Below, one piece after another: positions 26,745 to 35,647 of a DNA stretch of 64,000 nucleotides. Position numbers and translations under genes: made by a program. The DNA comes from Olsenella sp. An293 (GTDB lineage Bacteria > Actinomycetota > Coriobacteriia > Coriobacteriales > Atopobiaceae): the NCBI RefSeq assembly GCF_002159495.1, contig NZ_NFIT01000001.1:1-64000 (forward strand). The letters run 5' to 3'. The notes under the pieces are model-generated. The model had not been told where the DNA came from and made no database searches. It saw only the letters and a program-made list of their open reading frames with translations. Each line of letters starts with the position of its first letter. Positions within the stretch are counted from its first letter, which is position 1.

Positions 26745-29700
26745 TTCCTGAGCCTCCTCTCGCAGTTGAGGACCGGGCAGAACAGGCAGGCCTCGGGGTC
26801 GACCGGGGCGGCCTCGATGTCTCCCGCGAGCATGCGCTCGATGCGGGCCGCGACCAGCTCCTCGCAGGCGTCGAGCAGCGCCTCCATGCCGCTCTCGTCG
26901 GCACGGCCAAAGCTCGCGTCGCGCGGGACGCATATGCGGGCGAGGCGCTTCTCGGAGACCGGGCGCGCGCCGAAGACGTTGTCCACGAGGTTCTCGTCCA
27001 CCGCGCCGGCCAGCGCATGGCCCCCCTTGGTGCACAGATACACCGCGGCGCGGACCTTGAGCTGCGGGAAGGCGCGCCTGACGACCTGCCCGTAGACGAG
27101 CGACTGCACGCGGCGCGGCAGCGCGAGCGCCGAGGCGTCCGCCCCCTTGGCGGGGAAGACGTCGTACTCCGCGGCAAAGCCCGCGTCCGACTTGTGCTTG
27201 TAGTCGATGACCACCGCCTGGCCGTGCGCGTCCACGTCGATGCGGTCGATCGTGCCCGTGAGGCGCACTCCGGCGTACTCGACGCACGCCCCTCCCCGGC
27301 CAAACCCCCACTCGAAGAAGCGCGGCTCAAAGCCCGCGAGCATCTGCGCCTCGTAGTCGAGCAGGGTCGAGAGGTCGCGCCTCAGGACGCGCAGCTGCCC
27401 GTCCTGGCGCGCGCTGTGCGGGACGAGCGCCTGCGGCAGGGGGTGGTTCCTGCGGTCGACCTGATACTGGTGCGCGAGATGGGCGTCGAACTCCTCGAGC
27501 AGCACCTCACGAGCCTCCTCGAGCACCTCGGGGTCGGCGACCGAAGACCCCGGCAACCGGGCCGAGGGATCCTCCTGCGCCCGGGCCTCGAGGGCGGCGA
27601 CCAGCTCGCGATAGTCGGGCTGCTGCATGGCGTCGGCCCGTGCCTCGCGCTCGGCGGCGAGGCGGGTCTCCCCGTGCGCGCGCTCGGCCGCCCGGGCGAG
27701 CAGCTCGCGGCGCGTGACCTCGAGGACGCGATGCGCGAAGGTGCCCATCTCGGCGCCGGTGAACCCGGCGTCGGCGTCGCACAGGCGAAGGCGGCGCAGG
27801 CTGAACCACTTGTACGGGCACTCGAGATAGGTCTCGATCTGGGAGGCGGAGAGGATGGGCCGCGACCCCTCGACGGGCACGCCCTCGGGCGGGGGCGAGA
27901 CGCACGAGCGCTCGTGGGCCTGGATGCGGCCGGCCGGGGCGGGGGTCTCGACCGTCTCGACGCCCGGCGCGGCGCCCGTGCTCGCGACGTTCTCGCGGAC
28001 GAGCGTCTCTGAGCGCGCGACGGCGGCGTCGGCCAGCCGCTCGACGAGGTCCTGGGGCTTGGCGTAGGCCTCGAGCCCATAGCAGGCCTGGACCTCGGTC
28101 ATCATGACCGAGGGATAGCACAGCTTCCCGTCCTCCCCAAAGAGCGGACGCTCGAGCACGACGGCGTCGCGCGCGGCCCGCACCGTCGCCGCGAAGCGCG
28201 CGCGGGCGAGGTCCATGGCACTCGGGGCCCCCTCGACGCCGTAGGCGCAAAGTAGGGCCGTGCGGACGTCGTCGGGGGTGGAGACCGCCGAGGACGCGGA
28301 GGTCTGGGAGAGCAGCACGACGGCGTCGACCGAGCAGGGCGCGAGCCGGGAAGCCGCGCGCGGGGACGTGACGAACGCGGCGCAGGTCGCACCGGGTGCC
28401 GGACGCTCGAGACGGAGCGCCGCGCGCGAGCGGCGCAGCACCCCGGCAGCGAGCTCGACGAGCTCGGAGAGGCCCACGTGGCCGGGGACGGACGGGTCCG
28501 CCGTGAAGCCGAGCTCCTTCAGGCTCTTGGCTACGCCCAGGACCGTGGAGAGAACCGCCGTCGCCTCCGCGGCCAGCGGGGCGTCGCGCTTCTCGCCCTG
28601 GACGTAGGGCGCGAGGAGCTTGGAGGCCGCAGACCCCAGCCTCCCGCGCAAAAGCTCGCGCGTGGCGGCCGCCACCTCCGGCGAGACGTCGCGCTCAGAC
28701 TGCAGCTGCGCGAGCACCGCGGCGGGGGTGAGCAGGCGGTTGCCGCGCCACGCGGCGTCCAGGTCGCGGGCGCGGCGGGCGTCGGTGTGCGAGATGTCGC
28801 AGAGCAGGAAGTCGGAGAGGTCGCGTGGCGGCCACCAGGACATGTCCGCGAGGCGCACGCGCGTCGTGCCCGCCTTGGGCGCGTCCGGGACCGGCTCCGC
28901 GGGCGGCCAGGACGCCGCGAGCTCGGCGAGGCGGGCCACGCCGCAGACGTACTCGAGAAAGGCGCGACCGCACTCGAGCGAGGCGAGGTCGGGCGTCATC
29001 TGGGCGCGCACGCTCACGCCCCGGGAGACGAGCCTGCCCGCGAGGGAGCGCCAGGCGCGCTCCGGGTCCGGAGCGACGACGACGACCTCCCTCGCGCCCC
29101 GGCCGGCGAGCGCGCGCACCTCGCGGGCGACGAGCTCCGCCTCGGCGGAGGGCCCGGCCGGCAGAAGGACGCGCACCGCCCCCGTGGGGTCAAGCGCCTC
29201 CGCCGCGCCAACGAAGAGCGACCTGAGGAGGGCGGAGAGCTCGGAGGCGCGCCCGAGGGCCGGGACGGGGGCGTCGTCGCAGGACTGCTCGACTAGGACC
29301 CCGCGCTCGACGCAGAGCGCGAGCAGCCGGAGCGCAAGCTCGCGCGTCTGGGCGTGAGCCGGGCCCGGCGCGTCAGGGAAGACGACGGTGAGCTCCTGGC
29401 GCGCGGCGAGGCCGCAGACGAGCTCGCGCTCGGCGCGGGACAGCTCGACGAAGCCGGCCAGCACGGTCGGGGGGACCGCGGCGCCGGACGCCTCGAGCGC
29501 GCCGGGAAGCGACGCCATGGCCGCGCACGGCTCGACGAGACCGCGCGCGTCGAGCTCGGCCGCATAGTCCCCGAGCAGCGCGACCACGGCCGCCTCGGCG
29601 GCGCTCACGCCCTCCGGGACGGGGGCGTCGAGAAGCCACGGCAGGCCCGCGCGCGCGAGGTCCGCGAGCAGGGCGGCCGCCCCCGGAGAGCTCGTCACGG

Positions 29701-30013
29701 GCGCGCCGGGGCGCCACGCCGCGCGAGCGAGCACGCGGCTGGCGAGGACGTCGCGCGAGACGTCGTCGACGAGACGGCGGCCGTCCCCCCAGACGTCCCA
29801 GCGCTCCTCGGCCCAGGCGGAAGGCGTCGTCACCGTGACGCCGAGCGAAAGCCCTCCCGCCGCCGCGAGCGCTCGCTGGGCGTCGAGCGCCTGGGGAAAC
29901 GAGGGGACGAGCAGCACGGCGCGGCCGGCAGCGGCAAGCCCCGCTCGCAGAGCGCGCTCGACCCCGGCGCCCACGAGGCGCTCGTCAGTTGTTCTCACGA
30001 GGTTCAGCGACAT
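26741..30013 (-). CDS. addB: AddB helicase/nuclease subunit
   Basis: AddB is the second subunit of AddAB, with an inactive helicase core, a second nuclease domain and an iron-sulfur staple. The 1,090-residue protein has the nuclease motif AVVIDYKHKSD. The Fe-S cysteines are one before the domain (QIETYLECPYKWF) and three at the very end (CLFCPVLNC). The N-terminal helicase-like part is weakly conserved (VLLVPSFPQALDAQRAL, a degenerate Walker A). The ATG at 30013 (MSLNLVRTTDERLV) has AGAGGA upstream. It is the first gene of addBA; the word CGAGAAG lies 21 bases upstream of the start. Confidence 0.92.
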   Translation of the reverse strand: MSLNLVRTTDERLVGAGVERALRAGLAAAGRAVLLVPSFPQALDAQRALAAAGGLSLGVTVTTPSAWAEERWDVWGDGRRLVDDVSRDVLASRVLARAAWRPGAPVTSSPGAAALLADLARAGLPWLLDAPVPEGVSAAEAAVVALLGDYAAELDARGLVEPCAAMASLPGALEASGAAVPPTVLAGFVELSRAERELVCGLAARQELTVVFPDAPGPAHAQTRELALRLLALCVERGVLVEQSCDDAPVPALGRASELSALLRSLFVGAAEALDPTGAVRVLLPAGPSAEAELVAREVRALAGRGAREVVVVAPDPERAWRSLAGRLVSRGVSVRAQMTPDLASLECGRAFLEYVCGVARLAELAASWPPAEPVPDAPKAGTTRVRLADMSWWPPRDLSDFLLCDISHTDARRARDLDAAWRGNRLLTPAAVLAQLQSERDVSPEVAAATRELLRGRLGSAASKLLAPYVQGEKRDAPLAAEATAVLSTVLGVAKSLKELGFTADPSVPGHVGLSELVELAAGVLRRSRAALRLERPAPGATCAAFVTSPRAASRLAPCSVDAVVLLSQTSASSAVSTPDDVRTALLCAYGVEGAPSAMDLARARFAATVRAARDAVVLERPLFGEDGKLCYPSVMMTEVQACYGLEAYAKPQDLVERLADAAVARSETLVRENVASTGAAPGVETVETPAPAGRIQAHERSCVSPPPEGVPVEGSRPILSASQIETYLECPYKWFSLRRLRLCDADAGFTGAEMGTFAHRVLEVTRRELLARAAERAHGETRLAAEREARADAMQQPDYRELVAALEARAQEDPSARLPGSSVADPEVLEEAREVLLEEFDAHLAHQYQVDRRNHPLPQALVPHSARQDGQLRVLRRDLSTLLDYEAQMLAGFEPRFFEWGFGRGGACVEYAGVRLTGTIDRIDVDAHGQAVVIDYKHKSDAGFAAEYDVFPAKGADASALALPRRVQSLVYGQVVRRAFPQLKVRAAVYLCTKGGHALAGAVDENLVDNVFGARPVSEKRLARICVPRDASFGRADESGMEALLDACEELVAARIERMLAGDIEAAPVDPEACLFCPVLNCERRLRK

Positions 30014-30097
30014 GGGTTCCTCTCGCTTTTGCGCTTCTCGACACCTCTCACGCAACGATGGTAGCGCGGCGACCGGACAACAATTGACGGGCCCCGC

Positions 30098-30385
30098 TCA
30101 GTCGAGCCGGGAAAGCACCGCCCGATACCCGCCCGCCGGGCCGTTAAGGCACTTGGAGACGCGGCTCACTGTGGTGGACGAGGCGCCCGTCGCGCGAGAG
30201 ACGTCCATGTAGGAGCGGCCCTGCGCGAGCAGGCTCGCCACCTCGAGGCGCTGCGCGAGGTCCGCGAGCTCGCGCGGGGTGCAGAGGTCGGAGAGCAGCG
30301 CGCGGGCCTGATCGGGCGTCTCCAGCGCGCACAGGGCCCGCGCCAGCCGTTCGAGGCCGTCGCTGTTCTCGCCTGCATGCGTCAT
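30098..30385 (-). CDS. TrpR-related regulator, YerC/YecD family
   Basis: A 95-residue protein of the YerC/YecD family, TrpR-like helix-turn-helix proteins. The TrpR-type helical core is LCTPRELADLAQRLEVASLL and the recognition unit is SYMDVSRATGASSTTVSRVS. The ending NGPAGGYRAVLSR is typical. Family members are small DNA-binding proteins, and few have known targets. The ATG at 30385 is preferred over a slightly earlier in-frame start because it has the better ribosome site (GAGAGGGGG) and fits the usual length. It is divergent from the small membrane gene at 30488. Confidence 0.88.
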   Translation of the reverse strand: MTHAGENSDGLERLARALCALETPDQARALLSDLCTPRELADLAQRLEVASLLAQGRSYMDVSRATGASSTTVSRVSKCLNGPAGGYRAVLSRLD

Positions 30386-30487
30386 GCGTCCCCCTCTCCC
30401 TTTCCTCAAGGAGACACTTTAGCCGATTAAAGCGTTCGACGCGAGGAGGTTCGGGTACGCTATCCCCAGGCAGACAAGGAGGTCTCC

Positions 30488-30850
30488 ATGAGCTTCATCG
30501 CACGCTGGGTCGTCACCACCATCGCCTGCGCCGTAGCCATCTGGCTCGTCCCCGGGATCGTCCCGGTGGGCGGGACCTGGGTGGGCGCGGTGTTCTGCGC
30601 GCTCGTGCTCGCGCTGCTCAACACCACCGTCAAGCCCGTGCTTCAGGCGCTCGCCATCCCCTTCACCATCGCCACGCTCGGCATCTTCTACGTGATCGTG
30701 AACGCCTTCGTGCTCGAGCTCGCGAGCTGGCTGTCGCGCAACATCTTCCACGCGGGGATCGCCATCGACTCGCTCTTCTCGGCCGTCCTCGGGGCGATCG
30801 TGATATCCGTGGTGAGCATGCTGCTCTCCGGCGTCGTGGGCGACGAGTAG
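30488..30850 (+). CDS. phage-holin-superfamily-4 (YvlD-like) membrane protein
   Basis: A 120-residue protein with four hydrophobic helices, belonging to the family once labelled phage holin superfamily 4 (YvlD-like). The conserved block is LVPGIVPVGGTWVGAVFCAL followed by LLNTTVKPVLQALAIPFTI and NAFVLELASW. These are chromosomal bacterial proteins of unknown function, linked to envelope stress in Bacillus; nothing here suggests a prophage. AAGGAGG precedes the ATG. It converges on the lipase-like gene with a 12-base gap. Confidence 0.88.
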   Translation: MSFIARWVVTTIACAVAIWLVPGIVPVGGTWVGAVFCALVLALLNTTVKPVLQALAIPFTIATLGIFYVIVNAFVLELASWLSRNIFHAGIAIDSLFSAVLGAIVISVVSMLLSGVVGDE

Positions 30851-30862
30851 CGCGGCGGCGGC

Positions 30863-32032
30863 TCACGCCTCCCCCTGCGCGCGGGACGTCACGCGCCGTG
30901 CCACGTCCGCCGCGGCCTCCGATACGCCGCGCACCACGGCCTCCCGCGTCGCGGCCCCGGCCGCGCCCACCAGCTCGCGCACGAGCCCGAGCATCATGTC
31001 GCGCGTCCGGGGGTCGACCCCGCCTAGGGCGGCCATCACCTCGCGCGCCGCCGCCGGGCTCGAGAAGAGGTCCTCGAACGTCGTCGCGCCGCCCGCCGCC
31101 AGCGCGTCGAAGAGCTCGTCGGTGAGCTGACGGCGGTCCTCGGGCCCCAGCCGCTCGAGCCACGACGAGAAGGACCTTGCCACGACGAGGCACTCGGGGT
31201 CGGGCCCGTCCGCCTCGAGAAAGCCCGCAGGCCCCACCTGCCAGGTCAGCGGGTCGTGCTGGAGGCTGCGCTCCGCCGAGCTCCGCACGATCGTCGCCGG
31301 CGCGTCGTCCGAGAAGAACCTCCCCACCACGCTGTAGGCGGGGATGATGCGCACGTAGCGCTCCCCCATCACGTCGTGACAGCTCACGGGCATGACGGAG
31401 CGGTCCATGCCGGGCCCGTCGTTGCTGTAGACGCACGCGATCGAGGAGGCGAGCGAAACGGGCGCACTGGTCGCGGCATAGGCCGCAAGGTTGCCGCCCT
31501 TGGAGTGGCCTCCCACGCGCACGGGCCGCCCCGAGGCGCCCGCGCGCGCGAGCTGCGCCGCCAGGTACTCCGCCGCGGCCTCCTGGGCTAGCGTGACGGC
31601 AAAGCTCAGGACGAAGTTCTCGCGCCACCCGACGAGCGTGGTGTCGGTCCCGCGAAAGGCGACGTAGGTCTGCCCGTCGTCGAGGTCCGCGGTGACGGCG
31701 GAGAACTGCATGACGCGCTCGTCGTCGCGCACGTCGACGTAGTCGCGCAGCACGGCGTCGCCGAGCCGCGCCGAGCCGCCGAGGGCCACCACGAAGCGCT
31801 CGTCGACCGTCGCGAGCGAGCGCACGCGCGCGGCGAGGTCCCCGCCCGACCGGGCGAGCAGCTCGCCGCAGGCATCGGTGAGCCGGACGCCCCGCTCGCC
31901 GGGGCCGCCCACGATGCCCGTGAGGTCCAGGTAGGAAAGCGTCGCCAGCGCGAGGTTGTCGACGTCGTTGAACGGCCGCTCCGAAAGCGTGACGTCGCCC
32001 CTCAGCTCCAGATAGTCCCGAACGTCCGCCAC
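30863..32032 (-). CDS. Mbeg1-like (DUF2974) alpha/beta-hydrolase
   Basis: A 389-residue protein of the Mbeg1-like DUF2974 family, related to lipases. It starts in the typical way (VADVRDYLELRGDVTL) and carries YVAFRGTDTTLVGWRENF, a lipase-3-like strand. The nucleophile elbow GGHSKGGNLAAYAA has Ser in GHSKG. SNDGPGMDR follows with the likely acid, and a candidate His lies in SLQHDPLTWQV. A phospholipase or acylglycerol hydrolase activity is plausible but unproven. The start is a GTG with AAGGGTGG upstream. The frame stays open for another 560 codons through repeats and the fucO region, but that part is not coding. Confidence 0.85.
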   Translation of the reverse strand: MADVRDYLELRGDVTLSERPFNDVDNLALATLSYLDLTGIVGGPGERGVRLTDACGELLARSGGDLAARVRSLATVDERFVVALGGSARLGDAVLRDYVDVRDDERVMQFSAVTADLDDGQTYVAFRGTDTTLVGWRENFVLSFAVTLAQEAAAEYLAAQLARAGASGRPVRVGGHSKGGNLAAYAATSAPVSLASSIACVYSNDGPGMDRSVMPVSCHDVMGERYVRIIPAYSVVGRFFSDDAPATIVRSSAERSLQHDPLTWQVGPAGFLEADGPDPECLVVARSFSSWLERLGPEDRRQLTDELFDALAAGGATTFEDLFSSPAAAREVMAALGGVDPRTRDMMLGLVRELVGAAGAATREAVVRGVSEAAADVARRVTSRAQGEA

Positions 32033-32062
32033 CCCGTCACCACCCTTCTCTTCTCCCTGGTC

Positions 32063-32243
32063 GCCAAACAGCCCCGCAGCGACGCGCCCCGCTTCCTTGC
32101 TAAGCAAGCTTTCTGAGCGCGAAGCGCGAAATCGCTTCCCTTGGTTGCCAAGCAGCCCCGCAGCGACGCGCCCCGCTTCCTTGCTAAGCAAGCTTTCTGA
32201 GCGCGAAGCGCGAAGCAGCTTGCTTAGCAAGGAAGCGGGGCGC
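32063..32243. repeat. direct and inverted repeat element
   Basis: A 68-base unit at 32063-32130 is repeated at 32147-32214 with one mismatch (period 84). The second copy is followed by a perfect 27-base inverted copy of part of it: arms 32168-32194 and 32217-32243 (GCGCCCCGCTTCCTTGCTAA outward), loop 22 bases. The unit also holds the small palindromes TTGCTAAGCAA and GCGCGAAGCGC. It fills the spacer between fucO and the upstream end of the lipase-like gene. No target-site duplication or transposase is visible. Confidence 0.9.
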
Positions 32244-32262
32244 CATCCCGACGATAAGGACG

Positions 32263-33426
32263 CTACGCCATGACTTTGCGGAACAGCTCCACCACGGCGG
32301 CGTGGTCGGCCTCGCGCGGGTTGCCCGGGAAGCAGGCGTCGGCGATGGCGTCGTCGGCGAGCTGGTCGAGGTCGGCCTCGACGAGACCGTCGCAGGTGGG
32401 CTTGATGTTGACGTCGGCGGAGAGCTGGCGGACGGCGGCGATCGCGGCGTCTGCCGCCTCGTCGTCGGTCATGCCGGCGGTGTCGACGCCCATGGCAACG
32501 GCCACCTCTGCCAGACGCTTGGTCACGACGGGCTTGTTGTACTCCATGGCGACGGGCAGCAGCATCGCGCAGGCGACGCCGTGCGGGGTGTCGTAGTGCG
32601 CGGAGAGCGTGTGCGCCATGGCGTGATCGATGCCCAGGCCCACGTTGGAGAAGCCCATGCCGGCGATGTACTGGGCGAGCGCCATGCCCTCGCGGCCGGA
32701 GCCCGGGACGCCGCTCTTGGCCTCGGCGACGGCGTCGCGCAGGTGATGGGAGATGAGCTGGATGGCCTTGTAGTGGAACATGTCGGAGAGCTCCCAGGCA
32801 CCCTGGGTGGTGTAGCCCTCGATCGCGTGGGTGAGCGCGTCCATGCCGGTGGCGGCGGTAAGGCCGGCGGGCATCGAGGCCATCATGTCGGGGTCGACGA
32901 CGGCGACGTCGGGGATGTCGTTGACGTCGACGCACACGAACTTGCGGACCTTCTCGGGGTCGGTGATCACGTAGTTGATCGTGACCTCGGCCGCGGTGCC
33001 AGCGGTGGTGGGCACGGCGATGGTGAAGACGGCGTGGTTCTTGGTCGGCGCCACGCCCTCGAGGGAGACGACGTCGGCGAACTCGGGGTTGGCGACGATG
33101 ATGCCGATGCCCTTGGCGGTGTCCATCGAGGAGCCGCCACCGATGGTGACGATGCAGTCGGCGCCGGAGGCCTTGTACGCCTCGACGCCGTCCTGGACGT
33201 TCTTGATCGTGGGGTTGGGCTTGATCTCGGAGTAGAGCTCCCAGGCGATGCCGGCCTCGTCGAGCAGGTCGGTCACCTTGGACACGACGCCAAACTTCAC
33301 GAGGTCGGGGTCGGAGCAGACGAAGGCCTTCTGGTAGCCGCGGCGGGTGAGCTCGCCGGGAATCTCCTTGATGGCCCCGGAGCCGTGGTAGGAGATGTTG
33401 TTGAGGACGAAGCGGTTGACAGCCAT
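32263..33426 (-). CDS. fucO: lactaldehyde reductase (iron-containing alcohol dehydrogenase)
   Basis: A 387-residue group III iron-dependent alcohol dehydrogenase closely resembling FucO. Shared blocks include YQKAFVCSDPDLVKFGVVSK, the dinucleotide loop GGGSSMDTAKGIGII, and FTIAVPTTAGTAAEVTINYV. Metal ligands are in GMDALTHAIEGY (Asp, His) and DHAMAHTLSAHYDTPHG (two His). FucO reduces L-lactaldehyde to 1,2-propanediol with NADH during anaerobic fucose or rhamnose use. No fucose genes are adjacent, so a general aldehyde-disposal role is also possible. AAGGGGG precedes the ATG at 33426; the frame extends upstream without conserved sequence. Confidence 0.9.
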   Translation of the reverse strand: MAVNRFVLNNISYHGSGAIKEIPGELTRRGYQKAFVCSDPDLVKFGVVSKVTDLLDEAGIAWELYSEIKPNPTIKNVQDGVEAYKASGADCIVTIGGGSSMDTAKGIGIIVANPEFADVVSLEGVAPTKNHAVFTIAVPTTAGTAAEVTINYVITDPEKVRKFVCVDVNDIPDVAVVDPDMMASMPAGLTAATGMDALTHAIEGYTTQGAWELSDMFHYKAIQLISHHLRDAVAEAKSGVPGSGREGMALAQYIAGMGFSNVGLGIDHAMAHTLSAHYDTPHGVACAMLLPVAMEYNKPVVTKRLAEVAVAMGVDTAGMTDDEAADAAIAAVRQLSADVNIKPTCDGLVEADLDQLADDAIADACFPGNPREADHAAVVELFRKVMA

Positions 33427-33809
33427 CTGATTCCCCCTTGGGTTGATGCGTGCAGGAATGCCGGCGTTCCGCGGGGTAGTATGCTCCTCCCCGCCCCCGC
33501 ACAGGCGCACCGCTCCGCCGACGGCACGTACTTCTCGGCGGGAAGCGGGCGCGCATGGACGACGGGGCGCCACTCAAGCCGGCTGTTGGCATTTTCTGCC
33601 CCTTGTGCATGCCGCGCCGCCGGGCCCGCCGCGGGCGGACGATCGCCATCTGGCAAAACCCGTGGAGCAGGCGCCCCCGCACGCCGCGCCCCTTTCGCGC
33701 GCCGCTCACATCGCGCCATTTTTGCCACCGCCCGGCCGCTCCGCCACCCCGAAGGTCGCGGCTAAGGTAAGCTCAAGGCAAAAGACCACGCATCACGGGA
33801 GCGGCCAGC
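33427..33809. other. gene-free spacer between fucO and the peptidase gene
   Basis: A divergent spacer of 383 bases. Open frames here have no ribosome sites or recognisable products. The only structure I see is one CTTCTCG word (33531-33537) and GC-rich imperfect inverted repeats such as GCCGCCGGGCCCGCCGCGGGC around 33610-33630. It must contain both promoters, but no convincing -35/-10 pair stood out. Confidence 0.5.
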
Positions 33810-34970
33810 ATGGACGAGAAGACCAGAGAGATCGCGACGGCCTACGCCGATGCGTGCTTCGAGGAGGAGCTCGAGCTGCTGCGCGAGCTCGCCCAGATCC
33901 CGGCCCCCTCCGGCCACGAGGAGAGGCGCGCGGAGTTCATCCGCGACTGGTGGCTCGCCCAGGGCGCGCCCGTGGGCGCGGTGCGCATCGACGAGGCGAA
34001 AAACGTCATCCTGTCGCTGCCCGCCGGCCCGCACGCCGAGCCTGACGGCGGCATCGCGGTCTTTGCCGCCCACACCGACGTGGTCTTCCCCGACACCGAG
34101 CCGCTGCCGCTCGCCGAGTCAAGGACGCGCCTGCTCGCCCCGGGCGTGGGAGACGACACGGCCAACCTCGTGGGCCTCATGCTCGCCGGGCGCTACCTGC
34201 TGCGCAACCAGGTGCCGCTCGACCGACCCCTGCTCATCGTTGCCAACTCCTGCGAGGAGGGCCTCGGCAACCTCGCGGGCACGCGCGAGCTCTTCCGCCA
34301 CTACGCCGGACGCGTGGCCGAGTTCACGAGCTTTGACCTCTACCTCGGCATGCACGTGGTGTCTGCCGTGGGCAGCCACCGCTGGCGCGTGAAGTGCCAC
34401 ACCGAGGGCGGCCACTCCTGGGAGAACTTCGGACGCGACAACGCGATCGAGGCGCTCTGCTCGTTCATCGAGGACCTCTATGCGCTCGAGCTGCCTCGCG
34501 AGGCCAAGACGACCATCAACGTGGGCCGCTTCGTGGGCGGCACCACGGTGAACTCGATCGCCGAGGACGCGAGCGTGCTCGTGGAGTACCGCTCGGCCTC
34601 CGAGGAGTGCCTCGAGCAGATGTACGGCAAGTTCGTGGTGCTCGTGGAGGAGCACCTCAAGGAGAACACGCGCATCGACGCCAAGCTGATCGGCCGCCGC
34701 CCCGCCTCCGGCGAGCACACGCCCGAGGGCCAGTGGGAGCTCATCGCCCGCACCGACGAGGTGCTGCGCGAGCTCGGCGGCGTGGAGCCCACGCACCAGG
34801 AGTCCTCGACCGACGCTAACATCCCGCTCTCACTCGGCATCCCCGCCCATACCGTGGGCGCCGTCGAGGGAGACCTGCTCCACACGCGCGAGGAGTGGAT
34901 CGAGAAGGACAGCCTTCGTCGAGGGCTCGCCGTCACGCTCGCCCTGCTGCTCGCGCACGCGCGGACGTGA
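33810..34970 (+). CDS. M20 family metallopeptidase (PepT-like)
   Basis: A 386-residue M20-family zinc aminopeptidase or deacylase. The metal and catalytic residues are visible: FAAHTDVVFPDTEP (His, Asp), VGDDTANLVGLM (bridging Asp), SCEEGLGNL (catalytic Glu followed by metal Glu) and LYLGMHVVSAVG. The dimerisation domain runs from about residue 190 (KCHTEGGHSWENFGRDNAIE). The final metal His is in PAHTVGAVEGDLLHTREEWI. It would cut small peptides in the cytoplasm. GGGAGCGG is the ribosome site. Tripeptidase specificity is a guess from similarity to PepT. Confidence 0.86.
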   Translation: MDEKTREIATAYADACFEEELELLRELAQIPAPSGHEERRAEFIRDWWLAQGAPVGAVRIDEAKNVILSLPAGPHAEPDGGIAVFAAHTDVVFPDTEPLPLAESRTRLLAPGVGDDTANLVGLMLAGRYLLRNQVPLDRPLLIVANSCEEGLGNLAGTRELFRHYAGRVAEFTSFDLYLGMHVVSAVGSHRWRVKCHTEGGHSWENFGRDNAIEALCSFIEDLYALELPREAKTTINVGRFVGGTTVNSIAEDASVLVEYRSASEECLEQMYGKFVVLVEEHLKENTRIDAKLIGRRPASGEHTPEGQWELIARTDEVLRELGGVEPTHQESSTDANIPLSLGIPAHTVGAVEGDLLHTREEWIEKDSLRRGLAVTLALLLAHART

Positions 34971-35037
34971 GCGCGGCGTCCGACGCACGGCTCTCGTCAC
35001 CTACAAAGCAGGGTTTTTCCTGCCTGGCACTTCGACA

Positions 35038-35062
35038 AAGAAAAAGGAGCCCGCAGGCTCCT
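35038..35062 (-). terminator. Rho-independent terminator
   Basis: On the minus strand AGGAGCC-TGCG-GGCTCCT is followed by TTTTCTTT. It terminates the small 75-residue gene at 35088-35315. Confidence 0.85.
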
Positions 35063-35087
35063 CCTCCCTAAGTGGGATATGTGACGC

Positions 35088-35315
35088 TTACGCCGCGCAC
35101 ACGCACTTGACGAGCAGGGGCGAATCCGCGTGATTCTGCTCGTGGGAGGAGAACCACTCGTCAACGTCCTTGAACAGAAGCCCCTTGCTGTCCGCATGGA
35201 AGCGGCGCTCGTGGCCGTCCATGATGGCGCGATACTCGCCGCTCATGAACCAGCCGTTGTGACACGCGTCGAGCACCTTGCGCTCGCGCTTGCTCATGTC
35301 CTTGATCTTGGTCAT
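35088..35315 (-). CDS. small hypothetical protein
   Basis: A 75-residue protein I do not recognise. It is charged and aromatic, with a basic start (MTKIKDMSKRERKVLDACHN), a central FMSGEYRAIMDGHERRFHAD and a DVDEWFSSHEQNH segment, ending in KCVCAA. Three cysteines and five histidines are present, but no clear metal-binding pattern. It has a strong GAAAGGAGGG ribosome site and its own terminator, so it is very likely a real, separately expressed gene. No membrane segment is visible. Function unknown. Confidence 0.75.
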   Translation of the reverse strand: MTKIKDMSKRERKVLDACHNGWFMSGEYRAIMDGHERRFHADSKGLLFKDVDEWFSSHEQNHADSPLLVKCVCAA

Positions 35316-35647
35316 GCCTTCCCTCCTTTCGTCTGTATCGTGACGCGATTTTTATACCCAATTTGCCCGCTAACCGAAAGATGCTTGACAGAACGTTTAC
35401 AACTCCTACATGAGTCGTTAAGACGTCGTTAAGCTGGGGTTTATAAAATGTCTGTCGAGAGACGCATTGTCCCGACGCCTTCACGAGTCGTTCACGGTCG
35501 ACCGTTCGCGGCAGCATGCCGCAGAGGGTAGAAACGCCCCATCAGACGCTTGGTTTTGTGTCGTGGGGCATGCACGGCGCCGCGCGACGTCACGCTGCTG
35601 TCAAACGATACAATCTTGCTATATCGCAGCCGTTCGCAGGAGGTTTC
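35316..35647. other. gene-free spacer before the LysR gene
   Basis: A divergent spacer of 332 bases that is clearly richer in A and T than its surroundings near 35340-35450. A TTGACA hexamer occurs at 35384. GTCGTTAAG is repeated at 35413 and 35424, with the related GAGTCGTTCACG near 35483. GCCCCA and TGGGGC form a stem at about 35538-35567. TATATC near 35621 could be the -10 of the LysR gene. LysR autoregulation through the repeated words is possible. Confidence 0.45.

Noticed and set aside
23703-27095. Open frame of 1,130 codons on the plus strand opposite addA
   Set aside because: Antisense artefact of a strongly recognisable AddA gene; the translation is Arg/Gly/Ala-rich noise.
30488-30850. 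Phage holin / prophage remnant
   Set aside because: The family name is historical; the protein is a chromosomal YvlD-like membrane protein and no phage genes adjoin it.
32033-33709. N-terminal extension of the lipase-like protein to 948 codons
   Set aside because: The extra part translates repeats and the antisense of fucO; the family N-terminus and a ribosome site mark the GTG at 32032.
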